From assembly GCF_008932115.1 (NCBI RefSeq), contig NZ_CP044543.1, forward strand, positions 5,834,501 to 5,898,500: a stretch of 64,000 bases of DNA, given 5' to 3'. The notes under the pieces were generated by a model that saw nothing but the letters and a program-made list of their open reading frames with translations, had not been told where the DNA came from and did no database searches. Each line of letters opens with the position of its first letter. Position 1 is the first letter of the stretch. The position numbers and the translations under genes were made by a program. This DNA is from Bradyrhizobium betae. GTDB taxonomy: Bacteria > Pseudomonadota > Alphaproteobacteria > Rhizobiales > Xanthobacteraceae. Below, piece after piece: positions 43,538 through 53,769 of this stretch.

Positions 43538-45043
43538 TTAGCGTGAAGGGGGATTGAAAACGGGGCCGTTCGGCTTGATGCGGATGCCCGGACGCAGGCG
43601 CGTCCAGGGCAGCGAAGCGGTGTCGGCCGGCATCGCGCCGGGCGCGGCGCAGATCATCAGCTTTTCCGCGATCGGCTCGAAATCGGCGCGGAAGTGCACC
43701 GAGCTCTTGTTGACGAGAATCTTCTGTTCGGTCGGCTCAATGCCGACATAGCGATACATCGCCTGGTCGGCGAGCTGCGCCTTGTGCGAGGAGACGACGA
43801 CACGGACATCGCCGATGCGCAAGGCCGCCGAGGGGCCCATCTCCATCTCGCGGCCGCCGTAATAGGGGCCGGGCGCGATGAAGCGGCCGTCGGAGAGCTT
43901 TTCGACCACGAAAGTCTCGCGATAGGGCTCGTCGCCGGGAATGCCGGACTTGCCGCCGAGCGACAGCGTCACGGTGGCGCCGACGCCGGCCGCATGGGCG
44001 GCTTTGGCCGATTCCGGATCGTAGATCGCGCCGGTCGCGGCGCTGGCCTTGTTGCGCACCAGCGCGCGCAGCATGCCGGTGGTGTCGGAATCGCCGCCGG
44101 CGCCGGGATTGTCCTGGGTGTCGGCGATGATGATCGGCTTGCTGGCGTTCTTCGAGAGTTCCATCGCGTGGCGCACGCCGTCGTCGGGCGACCAGATCTT
44201 GCCGTCGAAGTCGTCCTCGTGGCTCTCGATTAGTTTCACGATCGTGTCGGCCGCGCGGTCGGCATCGGCCTGCGTCTTGCCATAGGCGAACACGCTCGGC
44301 CCGCAGTCGCGGAAATCGGCGGCGGGGAAGCCCGGCGCGAACGAGAGCGTCGGAACCGCGTCGCCCTCGAGCGCGGCGAGCTTTTCGTAGATGCCCTTGG
44401 TGGGAAAGTCGTTGGTGCACTGCCAGCTGATCGCGATCAGGAACGGCAATTGGCGGAACGACTTTGCGAAACGCTGTTTCGTGTTCAGGAGCAGCGCGAG
44501 GTGCTTCGCCGAAGCGCGGCCGGTCTCGGCCATGTCGACATGCGGATAGGTGCGGTAGGCGATCAGCGCGTCCGCATGTTCCACCATCTCGGGCGTCACA
44601 TTGGCGTGGAGGTCGAGGCTGGCAACCAGCGGAACGTCCTTGCCGATGACGCGGCGCACGCGCGCCAGGATCTCGCCTTCGCCGTCGTCGAGGTGCTCCG
44701 TCACCATGGCGCCGTGCAGGTCGAGATAGACCGCATCCAACGAGCCGGCGGCCGCGATGCCGTCGACCATGACCTTGACGATGCGCTCGAACGCATCCCT
44801 GGTGACATGCGCCGACGGGCTCGCCCCGCAGGCGATGGTCGGAACCAGTTCCCAGCCGTTGGCTTCGGCGCTGTCGACGAAGCCGGCGAGGCCGACATTG
44901 ATGCGCCGCATCACCTTCAGCACGTCGGGCCCTTCCGTCATCGCCGGCCAGCCGCCGCCGTGCTGGAAGTCCGCGAAGGTCGCCTTCGTCGGAGCGAAGG
45001 TGTTGGTCTCGTGCAGGAAGCCGCCGACGGCGATACGTGTCAT
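43538..45043 (-). CDS. M81 family metallopeptidase (MlrC-like)
   Basis: A 501-residue M81 protein, the family of microcystinase MlrC. It starts MTRIAVGGFLHETNTFAPTKATFADF and has VYLDLHGAMVTEHLDDGEGEILARVR, SLDLHANVTPEMVEHADALIAYRTYPHVD (metal-site Asp and His positions) and DTQDNPGAGGDSDTTGMLRAL. MlrC cleaves linear microcystin fragments; most rhizobial members have unknown peptides as substrate. The ATG at 45043 is the family start; longer frames upstream run into the repeat at 45158. Confidence 0.92.
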   Translation of the reverse strand: MTRIAVGGFLHETNTFAPTKATFADFQHGGGWPAMTEGPDVLKVMRRINVGLAGFVDSAEANGWELVPTIACGASPSAHVTRDAFERIVKVMVDGIAAAGSLDAVYLDLHGAMVTEHLDDGEGEILARVRRVIGKDVPLVASLDLHANVTPEMVEHADALIAYRTYPHVDMAETGRASAKHLALLLNTKQRFAKSFRQLPFLIAISWQCTNDFPTKGIYEKLAALEGDAVPTLSFAPGFPAADFRDCGPSVFAYGKTQADADRAADTIVKLIESHEDDFDGKIWSPDDGVRHAMELSKNASKPIIIADTQDNPGAGGDSDTTGMLRALVRNKASAATGAIYDPESAKAAHAAGVGATVTLSLGGKSGIPGDEPYRETFVVEKLSDGRFIAPGPYYGGREMEMGPSAALRIGDVRVVVSSHKAQLADQAMYRYVGIEPTEQKILVNKSSVHFRADFEPIAEKLMICAAPGAMPADTASLPWTRLRPGIRIKPNGPVFNPPSR

Positions 45044-45157
45044 CAATTCTGGTCCAGTGAGCAAAGAGGGGGACGTTAGCCTTGGCCTTGCGGCGAGAGC
45101 AAGGTGGGACGCAGTCGCGCCGTGCATAGGGTCAAGACGTTTTGGGAATGCTCTGCC

Positions 45158-45263
45158 GTCATTCCGGGGCGCGCCACTTGGCGCGAGCCCGGAATCCATT
45201 GCGCTGCAGAGTCTGCCGTTCGATGGATTCCGGGCTCATCGCTTCGCGATGCCCCGGAATGAC
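45158..45263. repeat. GTCATTCCGGGG-family palindromic repeat (copy 7)
   Basis: Complete copy with ends GTCATTCCGGGGCGCGC and GCCCCGGAATGAC and inner CCCGGAATCCATT / GATGGATTCCGGG. Lies between the ABC importer genes and the M81 gene. Confidence 0.9.
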
Positions 45264-45274
45264 GACGGCGGGAC

Positions 45275-46938
<1,664 letters not shown>

Positions 46939-46939
<1 letters not shown>

Positions 46940-47826
46940 CACTTCCCCTCCCGCTGCTTCATGCGCGGATCGAGTGCGTCGCGGGCGGCGTCGCCGATCA
47001 GGTTGATGCTGAGGATGGCGATCGAGAGCAGCAGGCCCGGCCAGAAGATCAACGTCGGCTTGAGCTGAAAATACTGGCGGCCTTCGGCCATGATGTTGCC
47101 CCAGGTCGGCGTCTCCGGCGAGATGCCGGCGCCGAGGAAGGACAGGATGGCCTCGGTCAGGATCGCGGAGGCGCAGACATAGCTGCCCTGGACGATCAGC
47201 GGCGCGATCGTGTTTGGCATCAGATGTCGCCACATGATCTTGGGGAGCGACGAGCCGACCGAGATTGCGGCTTCCACGTAAGGCTCCTCGCGGGCGGATA
47301 GCACGACCGAGCGCACCAGGCGCGCGACGCGCGGAACTTCGGGGATGGTGATCGCCACCAGCACGGTCCAGATGCTGGCGCCCGACAGCGACACCACGGC
47401 GATCGCGAGCAGGATGCTCGGCATCGCCATCAGGCCGTCCATGACGCGCATCAGCACGGAATCGACCAGCTTGAAGAAGCCGGAGACGAGGCCGATCGCA
47501 AGGCCGATGACGATCGAAAGGATCGCCGAGCCGATACCGATCAGAAGCGAGATGCGCCCGCCATAAATCACGCGTGACAGCAGGTCGCGGCCATAGGCGT
47601 CGGTGCCGAGCAGGAACTGCGCCGAGGCCGGCTTCAGCCGCTGCGAGGGGGCCAACTGGATCGGATCATGCGGCGCGATCAGCGGCGCCAGGATCGAGAC
47701 CAGCACGATCAGCGCGAGGCAGACCGTGGCCGCCGCGATGATCGGCGTCGAGGTGAGGAATCCGAAACGCGGCCGCAGCGGCGTCGTGATCGGAATGGAC
47801 GATTGAGGAAGGCTATCGACCGACAT
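46939..47826 (-). CDS. Peptide ABC importer permease (DppC/OppC-like)
   Basis: A 295-residue permease with six membrane helices. A long N-terminal tail (to about residue 30) precedes the first helix IIAAATVCLALIVLVSILAPLIAP; then QFLLGTDAYGRDLLSRVIYGGRISLLIG and the EAA loop EPYVEAAISVGSSLPKIMWRHLMPN. MSVDSLPQ at 47826 is the likely start, with AAGGA 12 bases before it. It is coupled to the ATPase downstream and follows the DppB-like gene by 20 bases. Confidence 0.93.
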
Positions 47827-47846
47827 TGTTGTTGTTATCCTTGGCC

Positions 47847-48788
47847 CTAGTACCGGATCCGGGGATCGAGCAGCGTGTAGGCGACGTCGATCAGGAGATT
47901 GACGACGACGTAGATCAGCGAGGTCAGCAGGATCATCGCCTGGATCACCGGATAGTCGCGCGCCAGCACCGCGTCCACGGTGAGGCGGCCGATGCCGGGG
48001 ATGTTGAACACGCTCTCGGTGACGACGACGCCGGAGATCAGCAGTGCAAAGCCGGTGCCGATCACGGTGATCACGGGCACGGCGGCATTGCGCAGCGCAT
48101 GCCGCATCATCACCGCGACCTCGTTGATGCCTTTCGCGCGCGCCGTTCGGACGTAATCCTCGCCGAGCACGTCGAGCATCGCCGCCCGCGTCATGCGCGC
48201 GATCAGCGCGACGTAGATGAAGGAGAGCGCGCAGGTCGGCAGGATGATGCGCTCGAAGAACGGTCCGAAGCCGTTGAAGATGCTGCGGAAGCCCTGTACC
48301 GGCACCCAGCGCAGGTCGATCGCGAAGACCTCGATCAGGATATAGCCGACCACGAACACCGGCACCGAGAAGCCCAGCACGGAGAGACCCATCACGAAGC
48401 GGTCGATCCAGGTGCCATGCTTCCATGCCGCGATCACGCCCAGGGGGACGGCGACAATGACCGCGAGGATGATGGTCGAGAGCGCGATCGAGATCGACGG
48501 CTCGACGCGCTGGCTGATCATCTTGATGACCGGCAAATTGGAGATCAGCGACGTTCCGAGGTCGCCGTGCAGCAGCTTGTTCACCCAGGTGATGAACTGC
48601 ACGATCAACGGCTCGTTGAGGCCGAGGGAGTCGCGGATGCGCTCCAGCCGTTCAGGTGTCGCGTTGTCGCCGGCAAGAATTGCGGCGGGGTCGCCCGGGG
48701 TCAGCCGCAGCAGCAGAAACACGAACAGCGCGACGACGCCCATCACGGGGACCGCCGCCAGAACGCGACGAATGAGATAACCTAGCAT
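47847..48788 (-). CDS. Peptide ABC importer permease (DppB/OppB-like)
   Basis: A 313-residue permease. The first helix LGYLIRRVLAAVPVMGVVALFVF and the family loop LRLTPGDPAAILAGDNATPE are typical of DppB; the EAA loop DVLGEDYVRTARAKGINEVAVMMRHALRN couples to the ATPase. It ends DVAYTLLDPRIRY, the usual DppB ending. First gene of the importer operon. The substrate-binding protein is not in this operon; two candidate SBPs lie at 52.1-55.4 kb on the other strand. Confidence 0.95.
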   Translation of the reverse strand: MLGYLIRRVLAAVPVMGVVALFVFLLLRLTPGDPAAILAGDNATPERLERIRDSLGLNEPLIVQFITWVNKLLHGDLGTSLISNLPVIKMISQRVEPSISIALSTIILAVIVAVPLGVIAAWKHGTWIDRFVMGLSVLGFSVPVFVVGYILIEVFAIDLRWVPVQGFRSIFNGFGPFFERIILPTCALSFIYVALIARMTRAAMLDVLGEDYVRTARAKGINEVAVMMRHALRNAAVPVITVIGTGFALLISGVVVTESVFNIPGIGRLTVDAVLARDYPVIQAMILLTSLIYVVVNLLIDVAYTLLDPRIRY

Positions 48789-48970
48789 GCACCTATCTCC
48801 GGCTGCGGAACGTGTGGCGCCCTGGGGCGCCCGTGGAGTCTGTCGTGTCTATCATGCGCGCCTGTCATTCGGGCTTGGAAAGCCGGCCGGAGATGCCGAC
48901 CTTGCGGGGCAAATTGTGTGCCAAGGGTAGGGCGGTATCAAGGGGCCGCCCTGCGTCCGATCGGAACCAC

Positions 48971-50272
48971 TCAGGATGCATGACGCAGCTCGGTCTCAAC
49001 CTTGAGTGAGGGGACGGTCGGCGGAGCGTTGAGCCCGCGCCGGCCGTCGATGGTCCCGGCAATCATCTGCGCGGTCGCGGCCGACAGGGTCCAGCCGAGA
49101 TGGCCGTGGCCGGTGTTGAAGAACACGCCCGGTATCCGGCCTGCGCGCACCACCGGCATCATGTTCGGCATCATCGGCCGTAGTCCGGCCCACGGAATGA
49201 CACGCGACGTCTCGACGTCGGGGAAATTGCTGCGCACCCAGTCGACCAGCGGCTGCACGCGGTCCGCGCGAATGTCGCGGTTGAAGTCGTTGAATTCGGC
49301 GGTGCCGGCGACGCGGAAACGATCGGCACCGAGCCGGCTGGTGACGATCTTGGCGGCTTCGTCGAGCAGGCTGACGGTCGGCGTCGCGTTGCGGCTCGCG
49401 GCGGTGTCGAGCTGCACCGTGATCGAGTAGCCCTTCACCGGATAGACGTTGACGCGCTCGTCGAGCAGGGTGGCGAAGTGACGGCTCGCCACACCGGCGC
49501 AGACCACGACGCCGTCCACCTTCAGCATGCCGCGCGCGGATGCGGCCGCATCGCTTGCGGACAGATCGGCCCAGCCGATGACGAAGCCGGCGCCGGCGCG
49601 GGCGATCGAATCGATGTTGGCCTCCTGGATGAAGGTGGCGCCGCGTCGCTTGCAGGCCTCAGCCAGCCCGCGGGTAAACTTGTGGATATCGCCGGTCGCA
49701 TCCGACGGCGTGTAGAAGCCGCCGTAATAGTCCTTGCGCAGCGTCGGCTCGATGGCGCGGATTTCCTCCGAAGTCACCGGACGCCGATCGAGGCCGCCTT
49801 CCTGCAGCAGCGCGTTGACGCGCAGGCCGGATTCAAAGCCTTTCTTGTCGTGATAGATGTGGAGGATGCCGCGGCGTTCGAGATCGAAGTCGATGCCTTC
49901 GCGCGTCGCGATCTCGAACAGATGCTTGCGGGCTTCGATCGCAAGGCGCGTGGTCTGAATCGTGTTGGCGCGGTAGTTGCCGATGTTGGCGACGAACTCG
50001 CTCATCCACGAATATTTGTGCCAGTTCGGCCGCGGGTTCATCAGCAATGGCGCATCGCGCCGGAACATCCAGCGCAGGCCTTTGAGGATCGTCGCGGTGC
50101 TATTCCAGACCTCGGCATTGCTGGCGGAGAGCTGTCCGCCATTGGCGAAGGAGGTCTCCATCGCGGCGTAGCGGTGCTTGTCGAGCACCGTCACCTTGTA
50201 GCCGCGTTCGAGCAGGGCATAGGCGGTCGTTACGCCGGTGATGCCGGCGCCGATGATGGCGATATGGGTCAT
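48971..50272 (-). CDS. D-amino acid dehydrogenase-like FAD oxidoreductase (DadA family)
   Basis: A 433-residue DAO-fold flavoprotein. The dinucleotide motif is HIAIIGAGITGVTTAYALLERG; FANGGQLSASNAEVW and the C-terminal FNTGHGHLGWTLSAATAQMIAG are characteristic of DadA. DadA oxidises D-amino acids to keto acids, feeding the respiratory chain; relatives act on glycine or sarcosine. A tandem glycine riboswitch lies in its leader, so expression is probably turned on by glycine, and the true substrate could be glycine or an amino acid that accompanies it. It is close to the peptide importer. Confidence 0.92.
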   Translation of the reverse strand: MTHIAIIGAGITGVTTAYALLERGYKVTVLDKHRYAAMETSFANGGQLSASNAEVWNSTATILKGLRWMFRRDAPLLMNPRPNWHKYSWMSEFVANIGNYRANTIQTTRLAIEARKHLFEIATREGIDFDLERRGILHIYHDKKGFESGLRVNALLQEGGLDRRPVTSEEIRAIEPTLRKDYYGGFYTPSDATGDIHKFTRGLAEACKRRGATFIQEANIDSIARAGAGFVIGWADLSASDAAASARGMLKVDGVVVCAGVASRHFATLLDERVNVYPVKGYSITVQLDTAASRNATPTVSLLDEAAKIVTSRLGADRFRVAGTAEFNDFNRDIRADRVQPLVDWVRSNFPDVETSRVIPWAGLRPMMPNMMPVVRAGRIPGVFFNTGHGHLGWTLSAATAQMIAGTIDGRRGLNAPPTVPSLKVETELRHAS

Positions 50273-50336
50273 GGCAGGTTCGGGGCTCCCGTGAGTTAGA
50301 GTCGGCTAACCGCCGGCCGTGAAGCCGTTGGCGGCG

Positions 50337-50559
50337 CCCCATCTGTCACGGTTACCTGAGAGCTTGACCCGGCGCAGACCCCGTAAGGTCAGCTCCGGAC
50401 TATTCCCTTCGGTGGACGTCACGACATTTCAAATCGTGCCGTCTCTCTCCAGATCGTCCTGACGATACAGTCCTTTTGCCTGAGAGTTTCCGGGGCGGTT
50501 GCTCCGTCGGCGCCGCAAGGAAGGCTGGATGCCTTCGTTGCGATCTCTCCCGCATCGTC
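50337..50559 (-). promoter_or_regulatory. Tandem glycine riboswitch
   Basis: Read on the minus strand, the first aptamer (50559-50461) has GACGATGC at its 5' end pairing with GTATCGTC at its 3' end (P1), then GGGAGAG and ends CTCTCAGGCAAAAGGACTG. The second (about 50450-50337) has GGAGAGAGACGG, a CACCGAAGGG stretch and ends CTCTCAGGTAACCGTGACAG followed by ATGGGG. Both hallmark 3' motifs of the glycine class are present. It ends 64 bases before the dadA start. Tandem glycine aptamers usually activate gene expression when glycine binds. Confidence 0.93.
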
Positions 50560-50657
50560 GCGTGGACCATCGAGCAGTACGATGCGCCTCATTTTTAGAC
50601 AAGGCTAAATTTCAACCGTGATTGCCAACGTATTGTGCAGTGCAAAGTTGATTCAAT

Positions 50658-51788
50658 TTACTCCAGCGTCGCCAGCAATCCCGCCATCAACCGGCCGCGC
50701 TCGACCAGGCTGTCGACCTCGATGAACTCCTCGAGCGTGTGGCCATTGCCGCCGCGCACGCCGAGGCCGTCGAGCGTCGGGATGCCCATCGCACCGGTGA
50801 AATTGCCGTCGGAGCCGCCGCCGGAGCTCGCATGCGGCAGCTCGGCGCCGAGCGATTTGGCGATGCCGCGTGCCTTTTCATACAGCGCCATCGTGCCCGC
50901 ATCCGGCTCCCACACGGGCCGGGTGACGCCGCGCGTCACCTTGAAGGAGACGTCGTTGGCCGTGCCAGACAGGGCCAGCATGCGCTCGACGCCGCGGTCG
51001 AGATCGGCCTGGCGTTTGGCCATCGACAGCGCTTCGCCTGTTGCGGTGGTGGCAACGCAGTTCACCCATTGTCCGCCATGCACGACGCCGACCGAGAAGG
51101 TGCAGTCTTCGGTCGTCATCGCGTCGATCGCAAGAATCTGCCGCGCCATCTCGCGGATCGCCGAGCGTCCCGACGACAACGTCGCGCCGGCATGGCTCGG
51201 TCGGCCCGTCGCTTCCAGGTTGAAGCGCGCGATGGCGTAACGTCCGGTGGTGACGCCGTTGTCGGCGCGGCCTGGCTCGGGCACCAGCACATATTTGTTG
51301 CGCGCAGCCTCGGCCTCGATGATGTCGCGGGTCGAGGGCGTGCCGACTTCCTCGTCAGGCGTGAACAGCACGGTGATCGGCAGCGGCGTCGTGAAGGAGG
51401 CGCGCGCCAGCTGACGGATCGCTTCCAGCGAGAGATAGTTGCCGCCCTTCATGTCGTAGATGCCGGGGCCGTAGCACTTGTTGCCCTCGCGCCGCCATTT
51501 CAGCTTCTCGATGGTGCCGACCGGGTGGACGGTGTCCATGTGGCCGGCGATCAGGATGCCTGGCTCACCTTGCTTCGGATGCGGGAAGCGTGCGCGGATG
51601 ACGCCGCCAAAGCCCTGGCGGCCGGCGATGCGTTCGATCGTCGCACCCATGATTGCCATATCCCGCGCTGCGATATCGAGCATGCGGTTAACGGCACCGG
51701 CGTCCCAGGTCGGGCTCTCGCAGTCGACCCAGGTGCGCAGGCCTTCGAGCATGGCTTCGGAATCGAAGGGAAGATTGGCTGGATTCAT
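50658..51788 (-). CDS. M20-family carboxypeptidase G2-like peptidase
   Basis: A 376-residue M20 peptidase of the glutamate carboxypeptidase (CPG2) type. Metal ligands are in LIAGHMDTVHPVGT, GIYDMKGGNYLS and FTPDEEVGTPSTRD; the dimerisation domain and the C-terminal SSGGGSDGNFTGAMGIPTLDGLG are intact. It would remove a C-terminal glutamate or other residue from a peptide or conjugate. MNPANLPF at 51788 is the likely start, an upstream in-frame start has no better ribosome binding site. It diverges from the SBP gene and may share its promoter region. Confidence 0.92.
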   Translation of the reverse strand: MNPANLPFDSEAMLEGLRTWVDCESPTWDAGAVNRMLDIAARDMAIMGATIERIAGRQGFGGVIRARFPHPKQGEPGILIAGHMDTVHPVGTIEKLKWRREGNKCYGPGIYDMKGGNYLSLEAIRQLARASFTTPLPITVLFTPDEEVGTPSTRDIIEAEAARNKYVLVPEPGRADNGVTTGRYAIARFNLEATGRPSHAGATLSSGRSAIREMARQILAIDAMTTEDCTFSVGVVHGGQWVNCVATTATGEALSMAKRQADLDRGVERMLALSGTANDVSFKVTRGVTRPVWEPDAGTMALYEKARGIAKSLGAELPHASSGGGSDGNFTGAMGIPTLDGLGVRGGNGHTLEEFIEVDSLVERGRLMAGLLATLE

Positions 51789-52056
51789 CTTAATGTCTCT
51801 CAAGCTTCGAAAGATGGAACGCGCATTGCATTGCGCTGGGCAGGACGAGCGGGGAGTGTTGTAGAGCCAAACCGATCTTTGTGGAGCCCGTGCCCGCGCC
51901 GCTTGGGCTTGCAGCTAAAGCGGATTGACGCGCACAACACTGTCTGCAAGTCTCGAAAAGATAAAGGCATTGCATGAGGTTAGTTCGCCTAAGGAACGAA
52001 CCGAATGCTCAACCAATAACCTGCCTTTGAACAGTTTCACGTCAGGAGAAACTTTT

Positions 52057-53667
52057 ATGCTGAGCTTAATGCGCCGGGGGCGGCGCGCGTTCGCCTCCAC
52101 ACTTGCGCTGTCGGTCGTTGCGCTTTCGACCACAATGGCCTCGCCGGTATTTGCCGCCGGCAAGACCATCACCGCGGTGATGCATTCGGATCTGCGCGTC
52201 ATCGATCCGATCTTCACCACCGCCTACATCACGCGTGACCATGGCTACATGGTCTACGACACGCTGATCACGACGGATTCGAATTTCAAGATCCAGCCGC
52301 AGATGGCGGACTGGAAGATCTCCGACGACAAGCTCACCTACACCTTCACGCTGCGGGACGGCCTGAAGTGGCATGACGGCACGCCGGTGACGGCGGAAGA
52401 CTGCGTCGCCTCGCTCAAGCGCTGGGCCTCCGTCGACGGCATGGGCCAGCAGATGATGACCTTCACGGCCAGCATCGAGGCGACCGATCCCAAGACCATC
52501 ACGCTGAAGCTGAAGGAGCCCTACGGCCTCGTGCTGGACTCGATCGGCAAGCCGTCTTCCCGCGTGCCCTTCATGATGCCGAAGCGTCTGGCCGAGACGC
52601 CGGCCGACAAGCAGATCCCCGAGCAGATCGGCTCCGGCCCGTTCAAGTTCGTGCAGGGCGAATTCCAGCCCGGCGTGAAGGCGGTCTACGTCAAGAACAC
52701 CGACTACGTGCCGCGCAAGGAGCCGGCGAGCTGGACCGCCGGCGCCAAGGTCGTGAAGGTCGACCGCGTCGAGTGGATCACCATGCCGGATGCGCAGACC
52801 GCGGTGAACGCGCTGCAATCGGGCGACATCGACTTCATGGAAGTGCCGCCGTGGGACCTGCTGCCGGTGCTTGAAGGCAACGCCGACCTCAAGGTCGAGG
52901 TGCTGAACAAGTTCGGCTATCAGACCCTCGGGCGCATGAACTTCCTCTATCCGCCCTTCGACAATGTGAAGATCCGTCGTGCGGCACTTCTGGCGATGAA
53001 CCAGAAGGACGTGCTCGACGCGCTCGTCGGCAATCCCAAATATTACAAGATCTGCGGCGCCTTCTTCATCTGCGACACGCCTTTCGCGAGCGACGTCGGC
53101 TCCGAATCGCTGGTCAAGGGCAACGGCATGGCGGAGGCCAAGAAGCTGCTCGCCGAGTCCGGCTATGACGGCACGCCCGTCGTGGTCATGGTGCCCGGCG
53201 ATGTCGTGACGCTGAAGGCGCAGCCGACGGTCGCGGTGCAGCTGCTCCGCGAGGCCGGCTTCAAGGTCGACGCTCAGGCGACCGACTGGCAGACGGTGGT
53301 GAGCCGCAGAGCCAGCCAGAAGCCCCCGAAGGAGGGCGGCTGGAACATGTTCTTCACCAACTGGGTCAGCGCCGACGTCTCAAACCCGGTCTCGAACCTC
53401 TCGATCGGCGGCCAGGGCAAGAAGGGCGGCTGGTTCGGCTGGGCGGAGAACGCCAAGATCGAGAAGCTCAAGGACGACTTCGTCCGCGCCGCCTCGCTCG
53501 ACGATCAGAAGAAGATCGCGACCGAGATCCAGAAGGAAGCCTACGACCAGGTGATCTACGTTCCGCTCGGCCAGTATCTGGCGCCGAGCGCGTGGCGGAA
53601 GTCGCTGACCGGCGTGCTGGACGGTCCGGCAACCCCGGTGTTCTGGAACATGGACAAGAGCGAGTAA
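52057..53667 (+). CDS. Peptide ABC transporter substrate-binding protein (SBP_bac_5), copy 1
   Basis: A 536-residue periplasmic binding protein. The signal peptide begins MLSLMRRGRRAFASTLALSV and is cleaved near FAAGKTIT. The mature part is a class C SBP: ITAVMHSDLRVIDPIFTTAY, YTFTLRDGLKWHDGTPVTAEDCVASLKRW and the C-terminal YDQVIYVPLGQY. AGGAG lies 9 bases before the ATG. It is one of two tandem near-identical copies; differences cluster near residues 260-295 in the ligand lobe. It probably delivers ligand to the Dpp-type importer at 45-49 kb. Confidence 0.94.
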   Translation: MLSLMRRGRRAFASTLALSVVALSTTMASPVFAAGKTITAVMHSDLRVIDPIFTTAYITRDHGYMVYDTLITTDSNFKIQPQMADWKISDDKLTYTFTLRDGLKWHDGTPVTAEDCVASLKRWASVDGMGQQMMTFTASIEATDPKTITLKLKEPYGLVLDSIGKPSSRVPFMMPKRLAETPADKQIPEQIGSGPFKFVQGEFQPGVKAVYVKNTDYVPRKEPASWTAGAKVVKVDRVEWITMPDAQTAVNALQSGDIDFMEVPPWDLLPVLEGNADLKVEVLNKFGYQTLGRMNFLYPPFDNVKIRRAALLAMNQKDVLDALVGNPKYYKICGAFFICDTPFASDVGSESLVKGNGMAEAKKLLAESGYDGTPVVVMVPGDVVTLKAQPTVAVQLLREAGFKVDAQATDWQTVVSRRASQKPPKEGGWNMFFTNWVSADVSNPVSNLSIGGQGKKGGWFGWAENAKIEKLKDDFVRAASLDDQKKIATEIQKEAYDQVIYVPLGQYLAPSAWRKSLTGVLDGPATPVFWNMDKSE

Positions 53668-53699
53668 GGCGAGAGCGCGCATTCCGGGTCGAGCGTTAC

Positions 53700-53727
53700 G
53701 CGGCGCCGCTGTCATCAGCGGCGCCGC
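53700..53727 (+). terminator. GC-rich hairpin between the tandem SBP genes
   Basis: GCGGCGCCGCTG and CAGCGGCGCCGC pair perfectly around TCAT. Only TCTT follows, with no T run, so it is more likely an attenuator or mRNA 3'-end stabiliser than a full terminator. A matching hairpin follows the second copy. Confidence 0.7.
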
Positions 53728-53769
53728 TCTTCAAAGAATTTCCCAACAGAACTTCTCAGGAGAGCCTCA

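Noticed and set aside
43538..45043. M81 gene as evidence of microcystin degradation
   Set aside because: mlrA, mlrB and mlrD are not present; M81 proteins are widespread in rhizobia with other roles.
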